This document shows, in pieces, positions 37,715 through 46,010 of a stretch of 46,010 nucleotides of DNA. Location: positions 1 through 46,010 of the forward strand of contig CALRBT010000009.1 in NCBI GenBank assembly GCA_943354475.1, read 5' to 3'. Source of the DNA: Parcubacteria group bacterium (GTDB taxonomy: Bacteria; Patescibacteriota; Minisyncoccia; Phycocordibacterales; CALRBT01). Position 1 is the first letter of the stretch. Every line of letters begins with the position of its first letter. Position numbers and translations under genes: made by a program. The notes beneath the pieces were generated by a model that was given only the letters and a program-made list of their open reading frames with translations, ran no database searches and was not told the origin of the DNA.

Positions 37715-37993
37715 ATTGCTCGTTTCCATCCGTGTCACCGAGAATCGAGGTTTACTACCTTTGCAGGTCTATATCCTCCCATCTCTGAATTGTATTTGAG
37801 AGCAGTTTTTTCAAACACCTCCACAAGAAACAAGCAAGAAGTTCTCTCTATCCTTAATCGCACTCTGCCGTAATCCGTGGACTACTAGCAATCTGGCGAT
37901 ATCTCAAGGTGAGATATCTCGCGAGCTTGAACCGTGATCCAAGCTACATTAGCAAGATAAAAATATATTAGCTTCATTTTTATGAAAAAGAAA

Positions 37994-38025
37994 GAGCCTC
38001 CGCAAAAAAAATTTCGCGGAGGCTC
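37994..38025. terminator. Hairpin downstream of the DGR target gene
   Basis: gagcctccgc...gcggaggctc. Confidence 0.75.
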
Positions 38026-38063
38026 AAGTATTCAAGAGGGACAAGCCCTCAAGGGATCAAGAA

Positions 38064-38831
38064 TCACTGCTTCCGGGCAGCCGACACGCCGATGCTGCCA
38101 TCGCGGCCGCCGTCGTCCCAGCCGTAGACGTAGAGACCCCCGGCATCGAAGCGGCCGACGCCGACACGGTCACCGCCCGAGTCGAGATCGACGCACCGAA
38201 CGTAGATTTTCTCGAACAAACACTCCCCAGTGGCGAGGAAGTGACCGATCGTGGCATAAACCACGATCCGAGCAGTCGGCGTTTCCTCGTCTTTCGGGAG
38301 GAGAGCCTGCTGATCGTTCCACGTCTTCGAGGTCGAGTTGGCGATCGGTTCCTTGCGGACCAACCGCCAGCCGACTTCGCCCTTGTCCTTGGCGAACGCC
38401 TGCTTGTCATACCAGTCCTGTGAGTAAAACAGGGTCCGGTCGGACTGCTTCTTGGCGATGCCACGGATGTCGAGGATCGACAGCGGGAAGGCGGCGACGA
38501 GAACGTGCGTGTCCTTGCAGGACTTCAGCACTTCCTCGCTGAACGGAACTTCGGCCAGAGCGGCGAGCTGTTGCTTCGTGGCGTTAACCCCGAAGTGTTT
38601 GATCGCCTCCTCGATGCCGAAGTAGTTCGTGCCCATGATCTCGCGAGCGAGCTTCTGTGACGTTGACGGTTCATAACCGCCATTGACCATCAGTCGTGCG
38701 ATGTTCGCCACGAATGCGGGGTCTGTATTGATGCGGGCTGCGACTTCTTCGGCGTTGTCGCCGATCGCTACCCACAGACGTTGATTGGCGGCATTGATGT
38801 CGCCAGTGGGGACTTGAGTCCATGCTTTCAT
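38064..38831 (-). CDS. DGR target (variable) protein, probably C-type-lectin/FGE-like C-terminal domain
   Basis: 255 aa; C-terminus RCVDLDSGGDRVGVGRFDAGGLYVYGWDDGGRDGSIGVSAARKQ* coincides with the VR. Higher GC than flanks. Confidence 0.93.
   Translation of the reverse strand: MKAWTQVPTGDINAANQRLWVAIGDNAEEVAARINTDPAFVANIARLMVNGGYEPSTSQKLAREIMGTNYFGIEEAIKHFGVNATKQQLAALAEVPFSEEVLKSCKDTHVLVAAFPLSILDIRGIAKKQSDRTLFYSQDWYDKQAFAKDKGEVGWRLVRKEPIANSTSKTWNDQQALLPKDEETPTARIVVYATIGHFLATGECLFEKIYVRCVDLDSGGDRVGVGRFDAGGLYVYGWDDGGRDGSIGVSAARKQ
38073..38188 (-). repeat. DGR variable repeat (VR)
   Basis: See TR. The invariant 3' stretch ATCGGCGTGTCGGCTGCCCGG is the probable IMH region. Confidence 0.97.
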
Positions 38832-39136
38832 GATGTGCTCCTCTTTCTGTTAGCCTTTTTGAAATTATCTCGAAGGCGACTGGATATGAGCGTACGATCT
38901 CAAAATTACGTCTTGCCTCAGTTTGAGACGAGCTTTCTGGTCCCTGATTTAAGGCTCAAAAAGCTCGTCTCAAACAGTGATTCTGTATCAAAGAACTACG
39001 CGCACAGTATAGCAAAGAAATAGTTATTTGTCAATGACTTTGGCGATATGTCAATGTTGGCGACCAAGGCTTCGCAAAGGCCTATATCTAAGCTAAGGTA
39101 CTGACTAATACCATCAATTTTGGTATTATGTTCTAG

Positions 39137-39207
39137 TACAACTGAATAAGTCGTCGACCTAACCCCCTTGGAACGTCCAAAGGATATGGTCGCAAATCCG
39201 TCCAAAG
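39137..39207. repeat. Direct repeat 2 flanking the DGR segment
   Basis: tacaactgaataagtcgtcgacctaacccccttggaacgtccaaaggatatggtcgcaaatccgtccaaag. Confidence 0.92.
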
Positions 39208-39210
39208 AAT

Positions 39211-39857
39211 ATGAAATCCGTCCAACCCGATCAAGCGGGCAACCTTGAGTTTCTACAACTATACAAAGTTGAAGGCGAATTATTTTCGCTTTCTTCTGGT
39301 GTCGACATTTCCATACAGAAATATTTTCTTACGTTCACACCGTGGAAAGGTGCACCAATACCAAACACCTACAACAACAAACCAGTCATCGATTGGAACG
39401 GCGAGTCTGTATTTGCAGAACTCGCCGTTTTACGTTTATTCCAATCACATGACTGGTTGTTGACAAGGGTGTTGTTCAAGACATTGAAGAAATATTTGAA
39501 CAGATGTTCAAACTTAATTTTCCCATCGAAAAAGTTGTCCCTATTGTTGCTTATGGTTGGGATGACGAGACGTCAATGCGAGATAATAACACTTCGGCCT
39601 TCAATTATCGATTCGTGCAAGGGACTGAAATACTTTCAAATCACAGCTATGGTCGCGCGATAGATATTAATCCACTCTTCAATCCTTATGTGAAAGGTAG
39701 TGTTGTTCAGCCTCACGGTGCAACCTATAGTCCCGCACGATCTGGAACAATTGTAGATAAGGACTCTGTCGTATTACTCTTTGAAGGCGTCGGATGGACG
39801 TGGGGAGGACATTGGCAAAATCTCAAAGACTACCAACACTTTGAACGGACACAGTAA
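39211..39857 (+). pseudogene. Broken or chimeric ORF: N-terminal fragment followed in another frame by an M15-family peptidase domain
   Basis: Frame 1: MKSVQPDQAGNLEFLQLYKVEGEL...WNGESVFAELAVLRLFQSHDW. Other frame from about 39458: LVVDKGVVQDIEEIFEQMFKLNFPIEKVVPIVAYGWDDETSMRDNNTSAFNYRFVQGTEILSNHSYGRAIDINPLFNPYV...WTWGGHW. M15 frame closed upstream by TGA. Confidence 0.65.
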
Positions 39858-40078
39858 TCTCCAAATAATAAATATTATGGTCCTGATACTGTACACAACT
39901 TTTTTCATGAAGGAGGTGCGACACACTCACTCTTATCGGGGAACCAGGAATAAGGAACCATTGTTTGTGCTAAATCGAGCGGTTAGTGCGGTCATCAGGT
40001 TTGATGACCACCTTTTCGTTTCCGAAAGTGAAAGATTGGACAAAGGCTTTCAGAGACTAAGTGTGATACTATTTCCAT

Positions 40079-41149
40079 ATGACAAACAATAAAATCTCAC
40101 TACAGAGTTATCTTCCTTGGCATATGTCGTGGCTTACTTTGGTGCTGGCACTCTTTGCTATCGGTACGTTTTTAGCAATTTCAAGTCCTGGACAGTACGG
40201 AATGCCTATAATCATGGAAGGCGGAGGGGTTGGATATGACAGTTCAGGAGTATCCTCCGGAATGACGCCTCCAATGCCGATGGGTGTACCAACCCGAGAC
40301 GCCAGTGTCTCTAATAACACTAGTCCTGAGCAAGGTATGAAAGATTCCACATACTATCCGTATCCGTACCCAAGTCCTGATGTTCCAGTAAATGATAAAC
40401 GAGAATTTTTGAAATTAAATTACAATGCCTCATTACTGACACGTGACGTCACTACTCTAACAGGTCGTGTTGAAACAATTGTACGCGGACATGAAGGTCG
40501 CATCGATCAAGAATCTGTCTCTGTAAAATATGGTTTTGTGAGCTTCGCAGTGCCACAAAGTAAGTACGAGGCCTTCCGTAGTGAGCTTGAAAGCCTTGTT
40601 GGTAAACGGTTCCTTTCGGTTAATATTTCATCTCAAAATCTACTACCACAGAAGCTAAGTATTGAAGAGCAACAAAAACAGGCAGACACACTACTGGCTG
40701 ACTACAAAGCCACTCGAGTGAAATTGGTGAATATACACACAAGCACGGTGCAGACAATCCAAGCTCGAATAGACGCAGGTACTCAAGAGCTTGCGGTGTT
40801 GCGTGCACAACCAGTGACAAATCAAACACAAATGCAGATACAAATTATCTCTGACCGTTTGTCGTCATTAAAGCATCAACTTATTAGCGAGAACAGTTCT
40901 TATTCATCACAATTGAATAGTGCGGATGCAAATATTAAATACGCGCAGGATTGGCAAAAGGGAGTACAGACGCAAGACAAGACATTACTTGATTCTGTCG
41001 CAACGGTAACAGGTACAATCTCTATTAGATGGATAAGTCTGTGGGATATGGCCCAGATTTATCTCCCGGGCTACTGGATCCCAACTATCTTCGCTGTACT
41101 CGCACTTCTCTCATTTGCCAACGATCGTCGTCGATATTTGGCAGCTTAA
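40079..41149 (+). CDS. DUF4349-like membrane protein
   Basis: REFLKLNYNASLLTRDVTTLTGRVETIVRGHEGRIDQESVSVKYGFVSFAVPQSKYEAFRSELESLVGKRFLSVNISSQNL; C-terminal TM. Confidence 0.75.
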   Translation: MTNNKISLQSYLPWHMSWLTLVLALFAIGTFLAISSPGQYGMPIIMEGGGVGYDSSGVSSGMTPPMPMGVPTRDASVSNNTSPEQGMKDSTYYPYPYPSPDVPVNDKREFLKLNYNASLLTRDVTTLTGRVETIVRGHEGRIDQESVSVKYGFVSFAVPQSKYEAFRSELESLVGKRFLSVNISSQNLLPQKLSIEEQQKQADTLLADYKATRVKLVNIHTSTVQTIQARIDAGTQELAVLRAQPVTNQTQMQIQIISDRLSSLKHQLISENSSYSSQLNSADANIKYAQDWQKGVQTQDKTLLDSVATVTGTISIRWISLWDMAQIYLPGYWIPTIFAVLALLSFANDRRRYLAA

Positions 41150-41243
41150 CTTTGTTTAAATTGAATGAGTTTATAACCATAGATAACTGAAAGTGAATAT
41201 CAAAAGCGTTGATGTGGCGGTACTCATCATGTATTAAATTGAT

Positions 41244-41630
41244 ATGAAAAAAATCTACATTGTTGCAGGAGTTGTCATGGTTCTTCTATTGGTACTGTTT
41301 TTGCACAAGAATTCTCCACAGGATATTGCACCTATAGATGGTGTGCCAATGAACGTTACGCTTTCTGGAACCTACGTCTGCTTGCCACTCCTTGATACTA
41401 AAATACCGCCAGTGGAAGAATGTGTATTTGGGCTTCAGACGGACGACGGCTTATATTACATGGTAAATTTTGGTCAATCGGCCTCGGCCAAAGAGCAATT
41501 TGATAAGCGAGCACACATCACTGCCTTAGGCTTTGTGGTCATCAAAGAGGCACTGAGTACAGATCAGTGGGTTAAATACAACATGAAAGGAGTGTTTACG
41601 ATTACAAAGATTATTCAAGATTCAAACTAA
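41244..41630 (+). CDS. Hypothetical membrane-anchored protein
   Basis: Single N-terminal TM; 128 aa ORF. Confidence 0.6.
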   Translation: MKKIYIVAGVVMVLLLVLFLHKNSPQDIAPIDGVPMNVTLSGTYVCLPLLDTKIPPVEECVFGLQTDDGLYYMVNFGQSASAKEQFDKRAHITALGFVVIKEALSTDQWVKYNMKGVFTITKIIQDSN

Positions 41631-41646
41631 TAAAATAATATATACT

Positions 41647-42057
41647 ATGAACCCTGAAACCTATAACTGGTACTCACAACTTATTAAACCGACATGGGCG
41701 CCACCTTCCTGGCTTTTTGGTCCAGTGTGGACTTTTTTGTATGCGGTCATTGCAGTGACTTATGGTACGGTGTTTTACAAAGCATTCACCAAAGAGATTC
41801 CATGGATTGTGGCTTTGCCTTTTGCCCTCAACCTCGTATTCAATTTTGCATTCACACCAATACAATTTTGGCTCAAGAATAATTTTCTTGGTTCGCTCGA
41901 TATATTGCTCGTCGTCGGTACACTCATTTGGGCGTTTGTTGCACTCTGGTATGCATCACCTGAGCTCCGTTGGATTGTGTATGCCAACATCCCGTATCTT
42001 ATCTGGGGGACATTTGCCACTTGTTTACAATTAACCATAACGTATCTAAATAAATAA
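41647..42057 (+). CDS. TspO/MBR family protein
   Basis: NWYSQLIKPTWAPPSWLFGPVWTFLYAVIAVTYGTVF...FNFAFTPIQFWLKNNFLGSLDILLVVGTL. Confidence 0.93.
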   Translation: MNPETYNWYSQLIKPTWAPPSWLFGPVWTFLYAVIAVTYGTVFYKAFTKEIPWIVALPFALNLVFNFAFTPIQFWLKNNFLGSLDILLVVGTLIWAFVALWYASPELRWIVYANIPYLIWGTFATCLQLTITYLNK

Positions 42058-42058
42058 T

Positions 42059-42640
42059 ATGTCATTAAATATAAAAGTTATTTTAGCGAGTGTTAGGGAT
42101 AACCGATTCGGTGACAAGCCAGCAAACTGGATAATGGAACAGGTAAAAAAAGAGGAGGGGGTGGTTGTAGAACTACTCGATCTTCGAGACTACGAACTAC
42201 CAATATTCGCTGAAGGAATATCGCCAGCGTATGTTCAGGGAGAGTACAAAACTCCTGAGGTAAACCGTTGGGCTGGAAAAATCGCCGAAGCAGACGCTTT
42301 TATTATTGTTACCCCTGAATACAATCATGGGTATCCATCGTCGTTAAAAAATAATATCGATTATCTTTATAAAGAGTGGAATAATAAGCCAGTTTGTTTT
42401 GTTGCGTACGGTTCAACGGGTGGCGCTCGAGTAACTCAGCAATTGCGCGAGGTGGCTATCGAGCTACAAATGGCACCTATTAGAAATAGTGTGCACATTA
42501 TGGCGCCGTGGTTTTTGACTGAAACAGATGGTTCCTTAAAGGCCGGGGTTCTTGATGTGTATGTTAAACCTGCAGAAAATATGTTGGCGCAACTAACGTG
42601 GTGGGCAAACGCACTTAAGAAGGCTAGGAGTACAGAATAA
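42059..42640 (+). CDS. NADPH-dependent FMN reductase family protein
   Basis: VILASVRDNRFGDKPANWIMEQVKKEEGVVVELLDLRDYELPIF...TPEYNHGYPSSLKNNIDYLYKEWNNKPVCFVAYGSTGG. Confidence 0.93.
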   Translation: MSLNIKVILASVRDNRFGDKPANWIMEQVKKEEGVVVELLDLRDYELPIFAEGISPAYVQGEYKTPEVNRWAGKIAEADAFIIVTPEYNHGYPSSLKNNIDYLYKEWNNKPVCFVAYGSTGGARVTQQLREVAIELQMAPIRNSVHIMAPWFLTETDGSLKAGVLDVYVKPAENMLAQLTWWANALKKARSTE

Positions 42641-42706
42641 TTTTATGACAAAATATAAAATCGTGAGGTAGAACCCTGTGGTTTAATTAATTTTAAGTCC
42701 AACGAT

Positions 42707-43324
42707 ATGTTAAATGGTCAAAGTCCTAAACCGATTCTTTTTTGTGACTTTGATGGAGTGCTCTGTTTTGATAAATACTGGCGGAGTTTGTTGCCTGATG
42801 AATTTGAGAAAGTTCAAGAACTTCTTTTTCGTGGTGACCAAACTATCGTAAACGAGTGGATGCGAGGTAAGCGAACATCTGAAGAAGTTAGTCAACTGAT
42901 TGCTGAGAAAACAGGAATATCGTTTGATTATCTTTGGAATATCTTTGTCCAAGATTGCAAAACGATGCACGTTTCGATTGATTTGCTGGAAAAGTTGGAT
43001 TCTTTGAGAGAAAAATATATCGTTATCCTGATTACCGGGAATATGGACAGCTTCGGCAGATTTACAAAGCCAGCACTCAATCTAAATAATTATTTTGACC
43101 ACATTAGTAACTCGTTTGATGAAGGACTACTTAAGACTGATAACAAGGGAGAGGTTTTCTTACGTTACTGTGATAAGTATGGTGTGCCAATCGAGCAGTG
43201 CATTTTGTTCGATGATTCCAAAAGTGTCCACAAAGTTTTCTCTGAATTATTTGGAATTGCGCATTTGGTTAGTACGGAGAGGAATCTAGAAAGTCATCTC
43301 GAACATTTCGTGATAAAATCATAG
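42707..43324 (+). CDS. HAD-like hydrolase
   Basis: ILFCDFDGVLCFDKYW...YIVILITGNMDSFGRF...CILFDDSKSVHKVFSE. Confidence 0.82.
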   Translation: MLNGQSPKPILFCDFDGVLCFDKYWRSLLPDEFEKVQELLFRGDQTIVNEWMRGKRTSEEVSQLIAEKTGISFDYLWNIFVQDCKTMHVSIDLLEKLDSLREKYIVILITGNMDSFGRFTKPALNLNNYFDHISNSFDEGLLKTDNKGEVFLRYCDKYGVPIEQCILFDDSKSVHKVFSELFGIAHLVSTERNLESHLEHFVIKS

Positions 43325-43327
43325 AGT

Positions 43328-43969
43328 ATGAAATGCTATATATCTTCAATAGGAATCAAAAATCCAGAGGAATTGTATAACCTGGTTGGAAAATCATCGG
43401 GTATTAGAACTGCACTGATTACAAATGCAATTGATTTAAAATCTCCTGAAGGTAGAAAAGTTCGTTATGATCTACTTACTTCTGAACTTACTGGACTCAA
43501 CTTGGAAGTAACAGATATTGATTTAGGGCTATATATTGGCAATACAGACGGGTTAAAAAAAGAACTAGAAAGGTTTGATCTTATTTGGGTTGCTGGAGGA
43601 AATGTTTTTTATCTCCGTCAGATGATGAGGCGAAGTGGTCTCGATAGGGTACTTAAGGAGATTATTAATAGCGGAGTTGTCTACGGTGGAGAGAGTGCGG
43701 GAGCTGCGGTCGTAGGCCCGTCTCTTCTAGGATTTGAGCTGGCAGATGACCTTGAGAAAATCGATGAGGTAATTTATGAAGGCGTTGGACTTGTTGATTT
43801 CGTTCCACTACCTCATTGGGGAAGTGTGGAGTATCAGAGTGCGCTAGAAGCGATACGAAAAGGATTTTTAGAGAAAGGGGTACCAATGGAAATCATGGAC
43901 GATAATCAAGCGGTGATTGTTGATGACAGCTCAGGGAGATTGTCGAGAAAATTGGTTGGAACTAAATAG
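43328..43969 (+). CDS. Peptidase E-like (S51 family) protein
   Basis: FDLIWVAGGNVFYLRQMMRRSGLDRVLKEIINSGVVYGGESAGAAVVGPS...VPLPHWGS. Confidence 0.88.
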   Translation: MKCYISSIGIKNPEELYNLVGKSSGIRTALITNAIDLKSPEGRKVRYDLLTSELTGLNLEVTDIDLGLYIGNTDGLKKELERFDLIWVAGGNVFYLRQMMRRSGLDRVLKEIINSGVVYGGESAGAAVVGPSLLGFELADDLEKIDEVIYEGVGLVDFVPLPHWGSVEYQSALEAIRKGFLEKGVPMEIMDDNQAVIVDDSSGRLSRKLVGTK

Positions 43970-43987
43970 TATGTTTGAAATGAATAG

Positions 43988-44014
43988 AGGCGCGCGACAT
44001 CTGTCGCGCGCCTC
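43988..44014. terminator. Hairpin between convergent genes
   Basis: gaggcgcgcgacatctgtcgcgcgcctc. Confidence 0.8.
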
Positions 44015-44024
44015 CCTGCTTTGT

Positions 44025-44858
44025 CTATGTCGCATTGTGGAATACTGTAGCACCTAAGTCGTTATACCAAGGAAAGTTCATGACAGGCTGATTACAAATC
44101 ACGAGGTTTTCTGTCACCGCCATGTGGGCTAAGGCATAATGTTGTCCCGCAGAACGAATCGCACGTTTACGTAAATCTTCTGGACTACATACTCCAATTA
44201 AAGCCCATACTTCTTGCTTGGCTAAAATTTGCGTACTTAGTCGACCAGAGAGTTCTCCATTACAAGCGACCTTTAATTCAAATTCAGCTTCCAGATTCAG
44301 AAGAGTTGGAAAACGATCGGTCATTTTACGGGTTTGCCAACCCCTATTTGCGACAGTAGTCCTTACCATTTCAACTGAGGCATTGATGCGATCTGCGAAT
44401 TCCCCTTCACTTATTCCCATCCGTTTACACATCGCCGCATCTAACACTTCTTGATCGGCGATCAGTACCTCACAGGAAGCCTGCGGTAGAAGCGGCATGA
44501 GTTTATCGAGTAGTGAAATATGTTGTTCCACCATCAGCGGTATTCCGCTACCAACATGGTTGAAGGTATATTTACCATCAAGGTGTGCGTAGTCCGGGCA
44601 CGACGGTGCGATTATCCTGAGGACCCCTTGTAAGAGTGCTATCCCGATCCTACCTTGCATTTGGCGACTTTGAGAGTGTTCGCCAAGAAGAGGGAGAATA
44701 GCCTCCAGCACCTCAAAGACTTTTTCTGACTCAAGGTTTACTTGCGAAGGGTTTTGTCTCGCGTAATGTCTGATGGTGTGTTTACTACTTGGATTTACAA
44801 CTACAGTACTCACTGCGGTACTCCTTCCTGATATGTTAAAGAACAAATCCGCTCTCAT
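44025..44858 (-). CDS. Hypothetical protein
   Basis: Long ORF; start tentatively at MRADLFFNISGRS (44858), ORF open to 44939. Confidence 0.55.
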   Translation of the reverse strand: MRADLFFNISGRSTAVSTVVVNPSSKHTIRHYARQNPSQVNLESEKVFEVLEAILPLLGEHSQSRQMQGRIGIALLQGVLRIIAPSCPDYAHLDGKYTFNHVGSGIPLMVEQHISLLDKLMPLLPQASCEVLIADQEVLDAAMCKRMGISEGEFADRINASVEMVRTTVANRGWQTRKMTDRFPTLLNLEAEFELKVACNGELSGRLSTQILAKQEVWALIGVCSPEDLRKRAIRSAGQHYALAHMAVTENLVICNQPVMNFPWYNDLGATVFHNAT

Positions 44859-45042
44859 GGAGCGGGATTTGTTTAGTAGAAAAAAATTACAACGCAAAGC
44901 TCGCTCAGTGAGAAATGAGAGCGGGCCACCAACTTGCATTGTGTTGCACAGAAAATTTCATAAGTATATGGTCTCATATCGCAGAACTTTGTCAAACAAG
45001 GCACCTATTGATTTGGTAAAAGTATATACAGTTAAGCAAAGA

Positions 45043-45918
45043 CTATTCTTGAACCGTGACGGGGGTACCGAGACCTGCCCATCCATAAAGTTCCTTTGCT
45101 TTATCTGGTGGCATGTTAACGCACCCGTGTGACATGGGATGTCCAAACCTATCGTGCCAATACGCACCATGGATAACAGCTCCGTCTGCAGTGAAGTACA
45201 TATCCCACGGAACACCAGGAAGGTCATAAGGATCATCACTGACTCCTGGGAGTGGTCCTTGCATGTACCTCGTTGGTGTTTTTTTGAAAATAGTAAAGGT
45301 ACCGTCTGGAGTGGGGGTAAGATCTGTTCCTGTTGAAATCTTTACTTCCATAAGTAAATCTTCTCCATCATATGCGTAAAGCGTTTGGTCACTACGATCA
45401 ACCAATATTCGCTTTGTGGTCGTTGCGGGTTTTTTCGCTGATGCTATTTGAACACCCTGGTTTAGAAAGGGGGTTACGTAATCTGAGACAACATAGAGGT
45501 CGGTCGATACACGTTCTGGATACCTGAGCCATTCGTTATAGACAACTTTATACCATAGATGATTTTCACCTTGTACAGAACCAGACACTCTCAGCACTGT
45601 TCCTTTACGAAAATATCCTACGATTGGATATTCTTCACCTGGACCTGAACGAACCCTCAGACAGGCACTCTCGAAGTATGGACCACAACTCTCTGTTACT
45701 TCAATATACTCAAATAACTTTGTTGAGCTAGCAATGGTCAGCAAGGGCAGGGTTGTTATTTCAGTAATTGTCGAAACCGTTGAGGTGGCGTGAACTATCT
45801 GTGGGACAGGAGGGGGTATTCGAGATTTCGTAAATACTTGGACATTTAAATATAATAAAAAAATAACCGCAATTACGAGCAGTGTCGTTAGGATAATATT
45901 CACCACTCTCCAAATCAT
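45043..45918 (-). CDS. L,D-transpeptidase (YkuD) with SH3-like domain
   Basis: ILVDRSDQTLYAYDGEDLLMEVKISTGTDLTPTPDGTFTIFKK...AVIHGAYWHDRFGHPMSHGCVNMPPDKAKELYGWAGLGTPVTV. Confidence 0.95.
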   Translation of the reverse strand: MIWRVVNIILTTLLVIAVIFLLYLNVQVFTKSRIPPPVPQIVHATSTVSTITEITTLPLLTIASSTKLFEYIEVTESCGPYFESACLRVRSGPGEEYPIVGYFRKGTVLRVSGSVQGENHLWYKVVYNEWLRYPERVSTDLYVVSDYVTPFLNQGVQIASAKKPATTTKRILVDRSDQTLYAYDGEDLLMEVKISTGTDLTPTPDGTFTIFKKTPTRYMQGPLPGVSDDPYDLPGVPWDMYFTADGAVIHGAYWHDRFGHPMSHGCVNMPPDKAKELYGWAGLGTPVTVQE

Positions 45919-46010
45919 TATGTAATTCTATCTTTTTATTCTTTTTACACAAAGCTTTTGCAAATGTCATGTGTGCATAGCGTGGATGGTATACTGAGCA
46001 ATATGAAAAT

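Noticed and set aside
37599-38188. TR/VR as an ordinary decayed duplication
   Set aside because: All 19 differences fall on TR adenines with no indels; random decay would hit all bases.
37982-38542. Plus-strand ORF rich in Arg/Ser over the DGR target gene
   Set aside because: Antisense to the target gene; composition is that of a GC-rich shadow ORF.
1-46010. CRISPR array or UGA recoding
   Set aside because: No regularly spaced direct repeats were seen, and conserved genes translate normally with standard stops.

Overview
This 46 kb window looks like a chromosome segment of a Patescibacteria/CPR (Parcubacteria-like) bacterium. That placement is inferred from compact housekeeping genes such as a short IF-2 and a minimal DnaX; no phylogeny was run. 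Housekeeping genes include infB, rbfA, cysteine desulfurase, ClpB/ClpC, rpmG, miaA, AhpC, pyrF, parB, relA/spoT, topA, dprA, serS, ftsQ-like, dus and dnaX. There are seven or more tRNA genes and two serine recombinases. Two signals stand out. (1) A complete diversity-generating retroelement (DGR) lies at about 36.1-38.8 kb. It has an RT with an IGNLTSQ motif, an Avd-like protein, a 116-nt template repeat (TR), and a matching variable repeat (VR) at the 3' end of a target gene. I aligned TR and VR by hand: 19 substitutions, all at TR adenines, none at other bases and no indels. The DGR sits inside a ~3.25 kb segment bounded by ~71-nt direct repeats, next to a phage-like module and a candidate structured RNA. 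(2) A family of tRNA-trailer elements follows at least four tRNA genes (Lys, Leu-TAA, Cys, Trp). Each carries an inverted copy of the T-arm of its own tRNA (exact over 12-13 nt in three of four), hairpins that reuse the acceptor strand, a conserved CTGTACCGTTCCCGTAGGGAAAG-like tail, and a second, direct T-arm copy. I do not recognise this arrangement as a described element. A >=103-bp inverted repeat flanks the first serine recombinase, whose ORF is missing from the supplied track because it runs off the window edge.
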